Shown: in pieces, positions 7,994 through 17,173 of the stretch
Position numbering within the stretch: the first letter of the stretch is position 1
Layout of the letters: each line of letters starts with the position of its first letter
The notes under the pieces: generated by a model
The model's input: the letters and a program-made list of their open reading frames with translations, nothing else
Databases searched by the model: none
Told to the model about the DNA's origin: nothing
Assembly: GCA_030695205.1 (NCBI GenBank)
Contig: JAUYTN010000061.1
Span: 1 to 64,000 of the forward strand
Length of the DNA stretch: 64,000 nucleotides
Source of the DNA: Burkholderiaceae bacterium
Lineage (GTDB): Bacteria; Pseudomonadota; Gammaproteobacteria; Burkholderiales; Burkholderiaceae_C
Direction: 5' to 3'
Made by a program: the position numbers and the translations under genes

Positions 7994-9366
7994 GGTTGCT
8001 CCTTGGCCAGGGCGGTGACCGCCGGGGCGGGTGTGTTCAGCGTGCCGATGAAGGCGGCCAGGGCGCGGGCCTCGTCGTCATTCAGCGGGATTTGCGGCAT
8101 GTACAGCGTGTTGCCGGTGGACAGCGCGGCTTGCAGGTACTCGGCCACTTCGGCCTCACTGCTGTGGGGTGTGAAGTAGTTCTTCAGCGGGCGGATGCCT
8201 GTGGCGCTGAGCGAGTGGCAGTTGCTGCAGGTGGTCAGGGCCAGCAGGCGCCCGGCTTCCACCCGGTTGCCACCGTGGATGGTGCGCATGGACTCGGGCA
8301 CAAACACCTGGGTCTTCAAAAAGCCGTGGGCTTCGATGGTGGGTATTTCAGAGGTGATGCCCATGCCCGGCACATCGCGCCCCAGCACCTGGTTGGAGTA
8401 CACATATTGCCCGGCCACCCAGGGCTTGCGGATGGACTCGCGCGCCACCTCTTCGGGCCAGAGGCCAAACACCAGCAGGGCGACGGTCATCACGCCCGCG
8501 CCACTGGCCACCAGGGCACGCGGCTGCACCAGGGTGAGCGCAAAGTAGGCCACCGTGCCCGCCAATATGGACAGGATGGCGGTGGGAAACCAGGCGGGCA
8601 GCCGGTTCTGCAACACCACGGCAGCCTGTTCAGGCAAGGTACCCAAGTACCACTGGAACATGGCCGCTCCGGCCATGGCCGAGCCCATGCCCAGCCAAGC
8701 CAGCTTGGCCGCCACGTCTTTCTTGAAGGCGGGGTCGTCAAAGCGCGCAGCCACGATGCCACCCACCACCGCTGTCATGGTGAACATGAACGCGGTGCGC
8801 ATGCCCAACTGGGCAAAGGTGTTGGGGCCGTAGAAGGCGTTGAGCACGCCACCGGTGTCATACCAGTCGGCTTTGCCGGGCCACATCATGAAGCTCAGAA
8901 TGCCCACGATCACCAGCATGGTGGTGTAGCTGGTCAGCCCGAAAATCACCGACACCTTCAGGTGCGTGCGCGCGTCCAGCCGCTGGGCCAGGTACACCAG
9001 CATGTACACGCCCACCACCTCGATCACGAAAAACACCCACTCGGTGGCCCACATCCACACAAAGCTGTGGATCAGCGCCGAAATGCCGCGCGGGCTGGCC
9101 ACCGTGGTGCTGAACCAGATGCCAGGCCCGGTGATGGAGCCCAGCACGTAGCTGAACACCAGCAGAAACACCCCGTAGTGCCGAATGAACTCCAGCAGGT
9201 CAGGCCGCTGGTGGCGGTGGGCGTAGTGCGCCAGAAAGGCAAAAAAGATGGCAGCGCCCACCGAGGTGTGCGAGAACAGCACGTGGATGGTGGCAATCAG
9301 GCCAACGATCCAGCCGCTGCCCAGACCCGGTTCAAACCAGGTGGGGTACAGACCGATGAGATCCAT
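7990..9366 (-). CDS. Cytochrome bd-like oxidase subunit I fused to a cytochrome c domain
   Basis: This 458-residue protein begins with about eight or nine membrane helices that resemble CydA: histidines in IATIHVLFSHTSVGAA, a GSITGPGIWFSTT segment, and an acidic pair in ATEWVFFVIEVVGVYM. After the last helix comes a soluble domain of about 80 residues with one c-heme motif, CSNCH at 380-384, and a likely axial methionine at 423 (LYMPQIPL). CydA proper has no heme c and carries a quinol loop, which I do not see here. The family best fits the bd-superfamily branch with a C-terminal heme c. It is the first gene of the sulfide operon, directly behind a sigma-54-like promoter. Confidence 0.7.
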   Translation of the reverse strand: MDLIGLYPTWFEPGLGSGWIVGLIATIHVLFSHTSVGAAIFFAFLAHYAHRHQRPDLLEFIRHYGVFLLVFSYVLGSITGPGIWFSTTVASPRGISALIHSFVWMWATEWVFFVIEVVGVYMLVYLAQRLDARTHLKVSVIFGLTSYTTMLVIVGILSFMMWPGKADWYDTGGVLNAFYGPNTFAQLGMRTAFMFTMTAVVGGIVAARFDDPAFKKDVAAKLAWLGMGSAMAGAAMFQWYLGTLPEQAAVVLQNRLPAWFPTAILSILAGTVAYFALTLVQPRALVASGAGVMTVALLVFGLWPEEVARESIRKPWVAGQYVYSNQVLGRDVPGMGITSEIPTIEAHGFLKTQVFVPESMRTIHGGNRVEAGRLLALTTCSNCHSLSATGIRPLKNYFTPHSSEAEVAEYLQAALSTGNTLYMPQIPLNDDEARALAAFIGTLNTPAPAVTALAKEQP

Positions 9367-9446
9367 GGGGAAGAAGCTCCTGTGTCACGGCGCAGAACCC
9401 TCACTGCCAAGATGGGCCTAGGAGGGGGCGTCACACGGGGTATGGC

Positions 9447-9463
9447 TTCAAATTGCGTGCCAA
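9447..9463 (-). promoter_or_regulatory. Sigma-54 (-24/-12) promoter of the sulfide operon
   Basis: On the minus strand the sequence reads TTGGCACGCAATTTGAA. This matches the -24 box TGGCACG exactly, has the correct four-base gap, and gives TTGAA against TTGCA at -12. It lies about 80 bases before the ATG of the bd-like oxidase gene. The divergent gene encodes a sigma-54 activator, which supports the call. Confidence 0.75.
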
Positions 9464-9605
9464 CTTATATAAGCGTTGGCTGGGGACCAGCGGTTGGGTC
9501 CAATTGCCGGGGGTTTGGACCAGTTTCTGTGGCAAATACTGGCCCAGATGGCGGATTTCCAAAGGGTTTTCTGTTCCTCAGTGCCCGCTGGGGTGGGGGC
9601 GTTCA

Positions 9606-9632
9606 GCTGCCAGTGCTGCCCAGACTGGCAGC
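9606..9632. promoter_or_regulatory. Inverted repeat, candidate activator binding site
   Basis: Perfect 9 bp arms GCTGCCAGT and ACTGGCAGC are separated by nine bases. A second pair, CTGCCAC at 9638-9644 and GTGGCAG at 9668-9674, follows. They lie 145-210 bases upstream of the sigma-54 promoter, the usual range for enhancer-type sites. GGACC/GGTCC-type repeats are also present at 9482-9490, 9496-9503 and 9515-9523. The rest of the 409-base gap 9367-9775 shows no gene. Confidence 0.45.
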
Positions 9633-9775
9633 CGGAACTGCCACTTCAGGCCGGTGCGGATGGGCCTGTGGCAGCAAGTGGCTGACAGATTGGGCATGAT
9701 GTCAGCCCAGTGATCCTGTCAGGCCCTGCGATGGGCCCATCCCATCCACGCCAGCCAAAGCCAGCCAACGCCACC

Positions 9776-11299
9776 ATGTCCACACCCCAGCACCCCGACG
9801 CGGACTTGTCCGAGCTCACCTCTTTTCTGGACAGCCTGCCCGAGCCCCACATTCTGTTTGACCGCCAGTACCGCATCGTGGCGGCCAACGGCGCGTACTT
9901 GCAGCAATTTGCGCCGCCGGAGGGGCGGGTGGTCGGCAAAACCTGTTACGCCGTGTCCCACCACTTTGACGTGCCCTGCGACCAGGCCGGCGAATCGTGC
10001 CCGTTGAGCCGCGCACAGGACTCGGGCCAGCGCGAGCGCGTGCTGCACCTGCACCACACCCCGCGTGGCGAGGAGTACGTGAACATCGAGCTCACCCCTG
10101 TGCTCAACGCCCAGGGCGAGCAGGCCTACTTTGTGGAAAAGATGAATGCGCTCAAGGTGGCCAGGGGCAAACCAGCGGCTCAGGGCCTCATTGGCCGCTC
10201 CCCCGCCTTCCAGCGCATGATGGAACTGGTGGCCAGGGTGGCCCCGTCCATGGCCACGGTGCTGCTGCTGGGCGAGTCGGGCACGGGCAAAGAGCTGGTG
10301 GCCCGCGCTGTGCACGAGGCCAGCCCGCGTGCGGGCCGGGCGCTGGTGCCGGTGGAGTGCTCCAGCCTGACGGAAACGCTGTTTGAGTCGGAGCTGTTCG
10401 GGCACGAGCGCGGGGCCTTCACCGGGGCCAACACCAGCCGCGCCGGGCTGGTGGAGGCTGCCAGCGGCGGCACGCTGTTTCTTGACGAGGTGGGCGACAT
10501 ACCGCTGACCATGCAAGTCAAGCTGCTGCGCCTGCTGGAAAGCGGCACCTACCGCCGGGTGGGCAGCACCGAGGTGCGCCATGCCGATATCCGCGTGGTG
10601 GCCGCCACACACCGCCCGCTGGAGCAGATGGTGCGCGAAGGGCGGTTCAGAGAGGATTTGTACTTTCGCCTGAGCACCTTCCCGATTGCCCTGCCGCCCC
10701 TGCGGGCGCGCACGGGCGACGTGGCCCTGCTGGCCGAGGCGCTGTTGCGCCGGGTGGCCCCCGAGCGGCGGCTGGCGCTGTCGGCCCAGGCACTGCGGCG
10801 GCTTGACCAGCTGCCGTTTGCCGGCAATGTGCGCGAGCTGCGCAACCTGCTGGAGCGCACGGCTTTGCTGTGTGACGGCAAGGTCATCGAGGTGGGCCAT
10901 CTGGAGCTTGCGCTGGGCAGCGGCCGGGGTGCTCCCAGTGGCCATGGCGGGCTGGCGGCGGTCGCGCAAGCGGTGGATCAGGGGGTGGCCCAAGGGGTGA
11001 TGCCTGCCCTGCTCACCCCGCCTGGCTCCCGTGGGCTGTTCGACCCGCACCAGCCACAGGCACCACTGGCCGATGCGCGGTCGCAGCCCCAGCCTGGGCC
11101 GACTGGCGAGCCGCGGGTGCAGTCCCTGCGCGAGCTGGAAACCACTGCCTTGCGCGAGCAGGTGCGTCTGCACCGGGGGCCACGCGCCGCGCTGGCGGCC
11201 AAGCTGGGCATCAGCGAGCGCTCGCTCTACCGCAAGCTCAAGGCGCTGGACGCACTGGAAGTCCCTGGGGGGACGGATACGGCAGGTCTTTCGGGGTAA
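9776..11299 (+). CDS. Sigma-54-dependent transcriptional activator with PAS domain
   Basis: The 507-residue protein has an N-terminal PAS domain (about 15-125), an AAA+ domain (about 140-370) and a Fis-type helix-turn-helix at the end (AAKLGISERSLYRKLKAL). The AAA+ part has Walker A GESGTGKE at 166-173, the sigma-54 contact loop GAFTGA at 213-218 and Walker B GGTLFLDEVG. The PAS domain holds cysteines 57, 68 and 75 with His 62-63 (GKTCYAVSHHFDVPC), a possible metal or redox site. It is transcribed divergently from the sulfide operon and is the obvious regulator of it. The start is uncertain; ATG 9731 and GTG 9710 lie in frame, and none has a good ribosome site. Confidence 0.9.
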   Translation: MSTPQHPDADLSELTSFLDSLPEPHILFDRQYRIVAANGAYLQQFAPPEGRVVGKTCYAVSHHFDVPCDQAGESCPLSRAQDSGQRERVLHLHHTPRGEEYVNIELTPVLNAQGEQAYFVEKMNALKVARGKPAAQGLIGRSPAFQRMMELVARVAPSMATVLLLGESGTGKELVARAVHEASPRAGRALVPVECSSLTETLFESELFGHERGAFTGANTSRAGLVEAASGGTLFLDEVGDIPLTMQVKLLRLLESGTYRRVGSTEVRHADIRVVAATHRPLEQMVREGRFREDLYFRLSTFPIALPPLRARTGDVALLAEALLRRVAPERRLALSAQALRRLDQLPFAGNVRELRNLLERTALLCDGKVIEVGHLELALGSGRGAPSGHGGLAAVAQAVDQGVAQGVMPALLTPPGSRGLFDPHQPQAPLADARSQPQPGPTGEPRVQSLRELETTALREQVRLHRGPRAALAAKLGISERSLYRKLKALDALEVPGGTDTAGLSG

Positions 11300-11351
11300 G
11301 GGCGTGTGATGGCACGTGGCGGTGTGACGGGGTGGGCCGGGTGTTCGGCGC

Positions 11352-12452
11352 TCAGCTGGGTTCGGGCTGCAAAAACACCCGTGCCTTGCGCGGCTGCACG
11401 CTCACCCTGTCGCCCTCCTTTAAGGCCAGTTGCCTGAACTGGTCGGCGCCCATGTGGGCTTCGATCAGCGGGTCGTGCCCGCCGGTGGGTCCGGTCTGTT
11501 CGGGCATCAGCTCCAGCCGGGCCAGTGGGCCCACCACGATGGCCCGCACCAGGGTGGCCACAACGCCCGACAGGTTGGAGCGGTAGGGCTGCACATCCAG
11601 GTCGTGCGGGCGCACATAGGCCAGCGCCTGTGTGTCTTGGGCGCTTGCGTGCTCGGGTGAGGCAATGCTCACGCCGTCCAGGTGGCCGCCCAGCAGCATC
11701 TGGCCTTCGTGGGCGCGGCCGTGGAACAGGTTCACATCACCCAAAAAGCCATACACAAACGGGCTGGCCGGGTGGTCCCACACGGTTTGGGGTGTGCCTA
11801 CCTGCTCTACCGCGCCCCGGTTCATCAGCACCACGCGGTCGGCCACTTCCAGGGCTTCTTCCTGGTCGTGGGTGACGAAGATGCTGGTCACGTGCAGCTC
11901 GTCGTGCAGGCGGCGCAACCAGCGGCGCAGCTCCTTGCGCACCTTGGCATCCAGCGCGCCAAAGGGCTCGTCCAGCAGCAGCACTTTGGGCTCTACTGCC
12001 AAGGCGCGGGCCAGCGCAATGCGCTGGCGCTGGCCGCCTGACAGTTGCGAGGGGTAGCGGTCGGCCAGCCAGTCCAGCTGCACCAGCTTCAGCAGGTCGT
12101 GCACCTTGGTTTTGATCTGCGCCTCAGTTGGGCGCTCGCCACGGGGCTTGACGCGCAGGCCAAAGGCCACGTTTTCGAACACCGTCATGTGGCGAAACAG
12201 CGCGTAGTGCTGGAACACAAAGCCCACGTTGCGGTCGCGCACGTGTTTGTCGGTGGTGTCTTCGCCGCTGAAAAAGATGTTGCCGGTGTCGGCCGTTTCC
12301 AGCCCGGCAATGATGCGCAGCAGCGTGGTTTTGCCGCAGCCCGAGGGGCCCAGCAGGGCCACCAGCTCCCCGGACTCAATCTCCAGGTTGATGGTGTTCA
12401 GTGCATGGAAATCACCGAAATGCTTGGAAACGTTCTGGATGGCGATGCTCAT
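11352..12452 (-). CDS. cysA: Sulfate/thiosulfate ABC transporter ATPase
   Basis: CysA (366 residues) powers sulfate and thiosulfate import. The nucleotide-binding motifs are all present: Walker [10 protein letters not shown], signature LSGGQRQR, Walker [13 protein letters not shown] and the switch histidine in VTHDQ. A C-terminal TOBE-like regulatory part follows. The ATG used has AGGAAG six bases upstream; an earlier in-frame codon lacks one. It is the last gene of the operon, and one copy of the dispersed repeat lies between it and cysW. Confidence 0.95.
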   Translation of the reverse strand: MSIAIQNVSKHFGDFHALNTINLEIESGELVALLGPSGCGKTTLLRIIAGLETADTGNIFFSGEDTTDKHVRDRNVGFVFQHYALFRHMTVFENVAFGLRVKPRGERPTEAQIKTKVHDLLKLVQLDWLADRYPSQLSGGQRQRIALARALAVEPKVLLLDEPFGALDAKVRKELRRWLRRLHDELHVTSIFVTHDQEEALEVADRVVLMNRGAVEQVGTPQTVWDHPASPFVYGFLGDVNLFHGRAHEGQMLLGGHLDGVSIASPEHASAQDTQALAYVRPHDLDVQPYRSNLSGVVATLVRAIVVGPLARLELMPEQTGPTGGHDPLIEAHMGADQFRQLALKEGDRVSVQPRKARVFLQPEPS

Positions 12453-12470
12453 GGCTTCTTCCTGATTCAA

Positions 12471-12515
12471 TAGCTGTCAATGCTTATCAATAAAGCGCTG
12501 AAGGCATTTTTTATG
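12471..12515 (+). repeat. Dispersed 45 bp repeat, copy A
   Basis: This copy starts TAGCTGTCAATGCTT, has AAAGCG after 16 bases and ends in TTTTTTATG. It fills almost the whole gap between the cysW stop and the cysA ribosome site. Its GCTT and AAGC segments can pair across the middle. Confidence 0.75.
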
Positions 12516-12517
12516 TG

Positions 12518-13444
12518 TCAAGTGGCGCCGAAGGCGGCGTGGGACTCAGGTGCGCGGGGTTGCTCAGGTAGCAACTCGGCGGTGGCTTTCAGCTCGCGCT
12601 CGTGCCGCCACTCCACCCAGCTTTTCAGGGCCAGTGTTACCAGGGCCAGCAATGCCAGCAGCGAGGCCACGGCAAATGCGGCGACCGACTGGTACTCGTT
12701 GTACAGAATCTCGACGTGCAGCGGCATGGTGTTGGTTTGCCCCCGGATGTGGCCCGACACCACCGACACCGCGCCGAACTCGCCCATGGCACGGGCATTG
12801 CACAAAATGACGCCGTAAATCAGGCCCCACTTGATGTTGGGCAGCGTCACGTACCAAAAGGTTTGCCAGCCGCTGGCCCCCAGCACCTGGGCGGCCTGTT
12901 CTTCTTCATTGCCCTGCGCCTGCATCAGCGGGATCAGCTCGCGGGCAATGAACGGCACCGTCACGAAAATGGTGGCCAGGATGATGCCGGGTACGGCAAA
13001 CACAATTTTGATGTCGTGCTCGGCCAGCCAGGGGCCCAACCAGCCCTGTGCACCGAACACCAGCACATAAATCAAGCCCGCCACCACCGGCGACACCGAA
13101 AACGGCAGGTCAATCAGCGTGGTCAGGAACGACTTGCCCCTGAACTCGTACTTGGCGATGCACCACGCAGCGGCCACGCCAAACACCAGGTTCAGCGGCA
13201 CGGCCACGGCGGCGGTGAAAAATGTCAGGCGGATGGCCGACCACGCATCGGGCTCTTTCAGGGCCTCGGCATAGGCGTCCCAGCCTTTGCGCAGCGCCTC
13301 GGTGAACACGGCGGCCAGCGGCAGCACCAGAAACAGAAACATGAACACCAGCGCAATGCCAATGAGCGTGTAACGCACCCAGGGCGCTTCGGTGGTTTGC
13401 GGCAGCCGCACGCGGGGTGGGGCGGTGTGTGTGTTGGTTGCCAT
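12518..13444 (-). CDS. cysW: Sulfate ABC transporter permease CysW
   Basis: The 308-residue inner-membrane permease has six helices and the ABC-permease EAA-like loop, here [20 protein letters not shown]. It forms the channel with CysT. Glycine-rich [19 protein letters not shown] is typical of the CysW branch. The ATG lies three bases past the cysT stop, so the two are read together. The C-terminus is charged and somewhat long ([19 protein letters not shown]). Confidence 0.93.
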   Translation of the reverse strand: MATNTHTAPPRVRLPQTTEAPWVRYTLIGIALVFMFLFLVLPLAAVFTEALRKGWDAYAEALKEPDAWSAIRLTFFTAAVAVPLNLVFGVAAAWCIAKYEFRGKSFLTTLIDLPFSVSPVVAGLIYVLVFGAQGWLGPWLAEHDIKIVFAVPGIILATIFVTVPFIARELIPLMQAQGNEEEQAAQVLGASGWQTFWYVTLPNIKWGLIYGVILCNARAMGEFGAVSVVSGHIRGQTNTMPLHVEILYNEYQSVAAFAVASLLALLALVTLALKSWVEWRHERELKATAELLPEQPRAPESHAAFGAT

Positions 13445-13446
13445 GC

Positions 13447-14325
13447 TCAACCCCCCGACCGGTTGCGCTGCCAGGTTTGCAGCGCGTTGATGACCAGCAG
13501 CAGCACGAACGAAATGCCGAGCATCACCGTTGCCACGGCGGTGGCCCCGGCGTAGTCGTACTGTTCCAGCTTGCTGATGATGATCAGCGGCGTGATTTCA
13601 GAAATCATGGGCATGTTGCCTGCTATGAAAATGACCGAGCCGTATTCCCCGATGGCCCGGGCAAACGCCATGGCAAAGCCGGTGAGCAGCGCGGGCGCAA
13701 TCGCCGGAAAAATCACCCGCACAAAGGTTTGCCAGCGCGTGGCACCCAGGCACATGGCGGCTTCTTCCAGTTCCTTTTCGGCGTCTTCCAGCACGGGCTG
13801 CACGGTGCGCACCACAAACGGCAAGCCTATGAAAATGAGCGCAATCACCACCCCGTTGGGGTTGAAGGCCAGCTGGATGCCCATGGGCTCCAGGTATTGG
13901 CCAATCCAGCCGTTGCCGGCCAGCAGCGCGGTCAGCGAAATGCCGGCGACGGCAGTGGGCAGGGCAAACGGCAGGTCCACCAGGGCATCCACAATCTTTT
14001 TGCCCGGAAACGTGTAACGCACCAGCACCCAGGCCACCAGCAGGCCAAACACCACGTTGACCAGCGCCGCGATCAGCGATGCACCAAACGTCAGCCGATA
14101 AGAGGCCAGCACACGCGGCGCGGTCACGGCCTCCCAGAACTGCGGCCAGGTGAGCGTGAAGGTTTTGAACAGCAGCGCCGACAGCGGAATCAGCACGATC
14201 AGGCTCAGGTAAAACAGCGTGAAACCCAGCGTGATGTTGAAGCCCGGCAGCACACGTTGGGCGGCGCGCCGCTTCAGGGGCGGCCCGCCCGCGCCCGGCA
14301 ATGGCAAAGCAGCAGACGCACTCAT
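13447..14325 (-). CDS. cysT: Sulfate ABC transporter permease CysT (CysU)
   Basis: The 292-residue permease has six hydrophobic helices and the loop [21 protein letters not shown] that contacts CysA. The [18 protein letters not shown] segment is characteristic of CysT. It starts directly at the end of cysP (TAA then ATG), which points to coupled translation. Its alanine/proline-rich N-terminal tail before the first helix is a little longer than in enterobacteria. Confidence 0.94.
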   Translation of the reverse strand: MSASAALPLPGAGGPPLKRRAAQRVLPGFNITLGFTLFYLSLIVLIPLSALLFKTFTLTWPQFWEAVTAPRVLASYRLTFGASLIAALVNVVFGLLVAWVLVRYTFPGKKIVDALVDLPFALPTAVAGISLTALLAGNGWIGQYLEPMGIQLAFNPNGVVIALIFIGLPFVVRTVQPVLEDAEKELEEAAMCLGATRWQTFVRVIFPAIAPALLTGFAMAFARAIGEYGSVIFIAGNMPMISEITPLIIISKLEQYDYAGATAVATVMLGISFVLLLVINALQTWQRNRSGG

Positions 14326-15324
14326 TTACTTGCCTTGGGTGTACAGCTTGTCAAACAGGCCACCGTCGTTGAAGTGCACCTTTTGCGCTTCGCCCAGCGA
14401 GCCAAAGTACTCGTTCACCGTGAACAGCTTGATGGGGCGCAGCGCGGCACTGTGCTTCTTCAGGATGGCTTCGTTGCGCGGGCGGATGTTGTGTTTGGCT
14501 GCAATCTCCTGGCCCTCGTCGCTGTACAAAAAGTCCAGGTAGGCCTTGGCCTCTGCGGCCGTGCCCTTCTTGTTCACGGTGCGCTCCACGATGGCCACTG
14601 GGTTTTCGGCCACGATGCTGGCGCTGGGGTGAATGGCGTCCACCTTGCCCGCGCCAAACTCTTTGTCCACTGACACCACTTCGCTTTCAAACGTCACCAG
14701 CACATCGCCGATGTTGCGTTGCAAAAAGATGCCGGTGGCATCGCGCCCACCGCGTGCCAGCACGGGCACGTTTTTGTACAGCTTGCTCACGAATTCGGCC
14801 GCCTGCGCATCGGTGCCGCCCTTGGCGCGTACCGAGCCCCATGCAGCCAAGTAGGCCATGCGGCCATTGCCACCGGTTTTGGGGTTGACCACGATCACCT
14901 GAATGCCGGGCTTGATCAGGTCGTCCCAGTCCTTGATGCCTTTTGGGTTGCCGTTGCGCACCAGAAACAGCATGGTGCTGGTGGTGGGCGCGGCGTTGTG
15001 CGGGAAGCGCTTGGCCCAGTCAGCGGCCACCACGCCCTTGCTGGCCAGAAAGTCCACGTCGGTGGTGGTGTTCATGGTCACCACATCGGCGTCCAGGCCG
15101 TCGGCCACGGCGCGGGCCTGCGCGCTGGATCCCGCGTGCGACTGGTCCACCTTGATGTCTTTGCCGGTGGCCTTTTTGTGGTGCGCCACGAAGGCCACGT
15201 TCAGGTCTTTGTAAAACTCGCGCGACACGTCATACGACACGTTGAGCAAGCTGGTTTGGGCCATGGCCAGGGTCGAGGTGGCCAGCACCAGGGTGGTCAG
15301 GGCAGCGCGTGCAAAGTGTTTCAT
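14326..15324 (-). CDS. cysP: Thiosulfate/sulfate-binding protein, CysP type
   Basis: A 332-residue periplasmic binding protein with signal peptide MKHFARAALTTLVLATSTLA. Sequence details favour CysP over Sbp: QSHAGSS, ADVVTMNTTTDVDFL and GDVLVTFESEV correspond to segments of the E. coli thiosulfate-binding protein. The start has a GGAG site. It feeds the CysTWA transporter encoded next to it. Having both this and an Sbp-type protein in one operon would let one transporter serve two oxyanions. Confidence 0.85.
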   Translation of the reverse strand: MKHFARAALTTLVLATSTLAMAQTSLLNVSYDVSREFYKDLNVAFVAHHKKATGKDIKVDQSHAGSSAQARAVADGLDADVVTMNTTTDVDFLASKGVVAADWAKRFPHNAAPTTSTMLFLVRNGNPKGIKDWDDLIKPGIQVIVVNPKTGGNGRMAYLAAWGSVRAKGGTDAQAAEFVSKLYKNVPVLARGGRDATGIFLQRNIGDVLVTFESEVVSVDKEFGAGKVDAIHPSASIVAENPVAIVERTVNKKGTAAEAKAYLDFLYSDEGQEIAAKHNIRPRNEAILKKHSAALRPIKLFTVNEYFGSLGEAQKVHFNDGGLFDKLYTQGK

Positions 15325-15378
15325 GGGGACTCCATTCATGTCAGGTTCGATGTGGACGCGGATTGTGTGAGGGTGTCT

Positions 15379-16032
15379 TCAGAACTCAAACGACTTTGTT
15401 CTTGTTTGTATATGCGTTTGATGCATATAAGGGTGTGCGGTATTGGGGCGAGGATCAGCCGACTCTTGTTGCAGGGCTTGCAGCAGGCCCCAGCCCAAGG
15501 GCCAATGGCCATGGCCCGATTCCACGTTGATGTGCCCGGCACCCACCAGCTTGACCAGGTCGCTGCCCCAGGCACGCGAATACGCCGTGGCCAGGCGCAC
15601 GGGGCAAAACGGGTCGTTGTCGCTGGCCACCACGATGCTGCGGTAAGGCAGTGGCCGGTAGGGCACCGGGGCAAAGTCTGCCAATTGGCCCCGGCGTTCG
15701 GGGTCGGCTGGGGCAACCAGCAGCGCGGCCTTGACGTGTGCCGCCGCTTCAGGCGGCAAGTGCGCCGCTGTGATGCAGCCCAGGCTGTGGGTCACCAGAA
15801 TCACGGGTTGGGGTTGTGCCGCAATGGTGTTTGCCAGGCGGTCCACCCATGCCTGGCGTGTGGGCGTGAGCCAGTCGTCCTGCTCCACCCACACTGCTTG
15901 TGGCAGTTGTGTGCACCACTGCTGCTGCCAGTGGCCTGGGCCAGAGTTGCGCCAGCCAGGGACGATCAGAACGGGGGCTGTGCTTGGCAGACTTGGCGGG
16001 CTGGGTTCAGCCGCAATGTGGCTGCGCGTCAT
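15379..16032 (-). CDS. RBBP9/YdeN-type alpha/beta hydrolase
   Basis: The 217-residue protein opens after a short tail with [19 protein letters not shown], the hallmark of RBBP9/YdeN serine hydrolases. The catalytic set is visible: serine in VTHSLGC, aspartate in SDNDPFC and histidine in GAGHIN. It is cytoplasmic and its substrate is unknown. The gene overlaps the sbp stop by four bases and is followed by cysP, so it is embedded in the sulfate uptake operon. The last 20 residues ([18 protein letters not shown]) come from AT-rich DNA unlike the rest and may be a late addition. Confidence 0.88.
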   Translation of the reverse strand: MTRSHIAAEPSPPSLPSTAPVLIVPGWRNSGPGHWQQQWCTQLPQAVWVEQDDWLTPTRQAWVDRLANTIAAQPQPVILVTHSLGCITAAHLPPEAAAHVKAALLVAPADPERRGQLADFAPVPYRPLPYRSIVVASDNDPFCPVRLATAYSRAWGSDLVKLVGAGHINVESGHGHWPLGWGLLQALQQESADPRPNTAHPYMHQTHIQTRTKSFEF

Positions 16033-17099
16033 TTTCTGGTGTAGATCTGATCAAACGTGCCGCCATCGGCAAAGTGAACCCTGGTGGCCTGTTCCCAGCT
16101 GCCAAAGGCTTCGCCGAGCGTGAACAGGTTCAGCTTAGGCAGCTGTTTGGCGTACTTGGCCTGGGCTTTGGCTGAGGTGGGGCGGTAAAAGTGCTTGCCA
16201 ATCAGGTCTTGCGCCTCTTCGGTGTACAGGTACTCCAAGTAGGCCTGAGCCACGCCACGTGTGCCCTTTTTGTCCACGTTTCTGTCCACAATGGTCACTG
16301 CGGGCTCGGCCAGGATGGACAGCGAGGGGTACACAAAGTCCACCTTGTTGCCAAATTCTTTTTCCAGCAGGTAAGCCTCGTTTTCCCAAGACAAAAACAC
16401 GTCGCCCTGCGCGCGCTGCGCGAACGTGACGGAAGAGCCCCGTGCGCCCGTGTCCAGCACCGGCACGTTGGCATACAGCGCTTTCACAAATTCCTGTGCT
16501 TTGACATCGCTGCCGTACTTGCGCTTGGCAAATTCCCAGGCCGCCAGGTAGTTCCAGCGTGCACCACCGGAAGTTTTCGGGTTGGGGGTGATGACCTTCA
16601 CGTCAGGCCTGATCAGATCGTCCCAGTCTTTGATGTGTTTGGGGTTGCCCTGGCGCACCACCAGCACGATGGTGGATGTGTACGGAGAGGATGCATGGGG
16701 CAGGCGTTTTTGCCAGTCTTTGGGTATCCAGCCGCCGTTGGTGTGCAGGGCATCTGTGTCACCGGCCAGGGCCAGGGTGGCCACGTCGGCGTCCAGGCCG
16801 TCGATGATGGAGCGGGCCTGCTTGCCCGAGCCACCGTGGCTTTGCTTGATGGTCACGTCCTGGCCGGCTTTGGCCTTCCAGTGTTTGGTGAACGCGGCGT
16901 TGTACTCGACGTACAGCTCGCGGGTGGGGTCGTACGACACGTTGAGCAACGTGATGGGGGGCAGCGCCGCCATGGCGGGCGCTGGGGTTTGTGCCCAGGT
17001 CAGGGAGGCAGCCCCTGTGAGGGTCCACAAAGCGGTGGCGGCGGCGGTGGCAGTGGCCAGCCGGGTCAGTCGGGTGGCAAAGTGGCGGCGGGTGGTCAT
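16029..17099 (-). CDS. sbp: Sulfate-binding protein
   Basis: The 356-residue periplasmic protein binds sulfate for the CysTWA transporter. [23 protein letters not shown] and [16 protein letters not shown] are nearly those of enterobacterial Sbp. A long signal region (about residues 1-45, with RRHFATRL and an Ala-rich core) precedes the mature part. The ATG has AAAGGA seven bases upstream. It is the first gene of the uptake operon, and its promoter should lie in 17100-17173. Confidence 0.93.
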   Translation of the reverse strand: MTTRRHFATRLTRLATATAAATALWTLTGAASLTWAQTPAPAMAALPPITLLNVSYDPTRELYVEYNAAFTKHWKAKAGQDVTIKQSHGGSGKQARSIIDGLDADVATLALAGDTDALHTNGGWIPKDWQKRLPHASSPYTSTIVLVVRQGNPKHIKDWDDLIRPDVKVITPNPKTSGGARWNYLAAWEFAKRKYGSDVKAQEFVKALYANVPVLDTGARGSSVTFAQRAQGDVFLSWENEAYLLEKEFGNKVDFVYPSLSILAEPAVTIVDRNVDKKGTRGVAQAYLEYLYTEEAQDLIGKHFYRPTSAKAQAKYAKQLPKLNLFTLGEAFGSWEQATRVHFADGGTFDQIYTRK

Positions 17100-17173
17100 G
17101 GTGGGATTCCTTTCAGTACATGCAATGGCACGCATGGTGAAAGCAATCCCTCATAAAGGGAACGACTGAGATT

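Noticed and set aside
7987-9699. Long plus-strand frame of 570 codons opposite the bd-like oxidase gene
   Set aside because: It is His/Gly-rich antisense of a membrane protein, lacks recognisable motifs and crosses the promoter region.
9719-11173. Minus-strand frame opposite the sigma-54 activator
   Set aside because: The plus-strand frame has all AAA+ motifs; the opposite frame is a shadow rich in Gln, His and Arg.
15404-15436. AT-rich segment with TATATGC/GCATATA as a possible seventh copy of the dispersed repeat
   Set aside because: It lacks TAGCT and the 16-base spacing to an AAGCG core. It is only a short palindrome near the end of the hydrolase gene.
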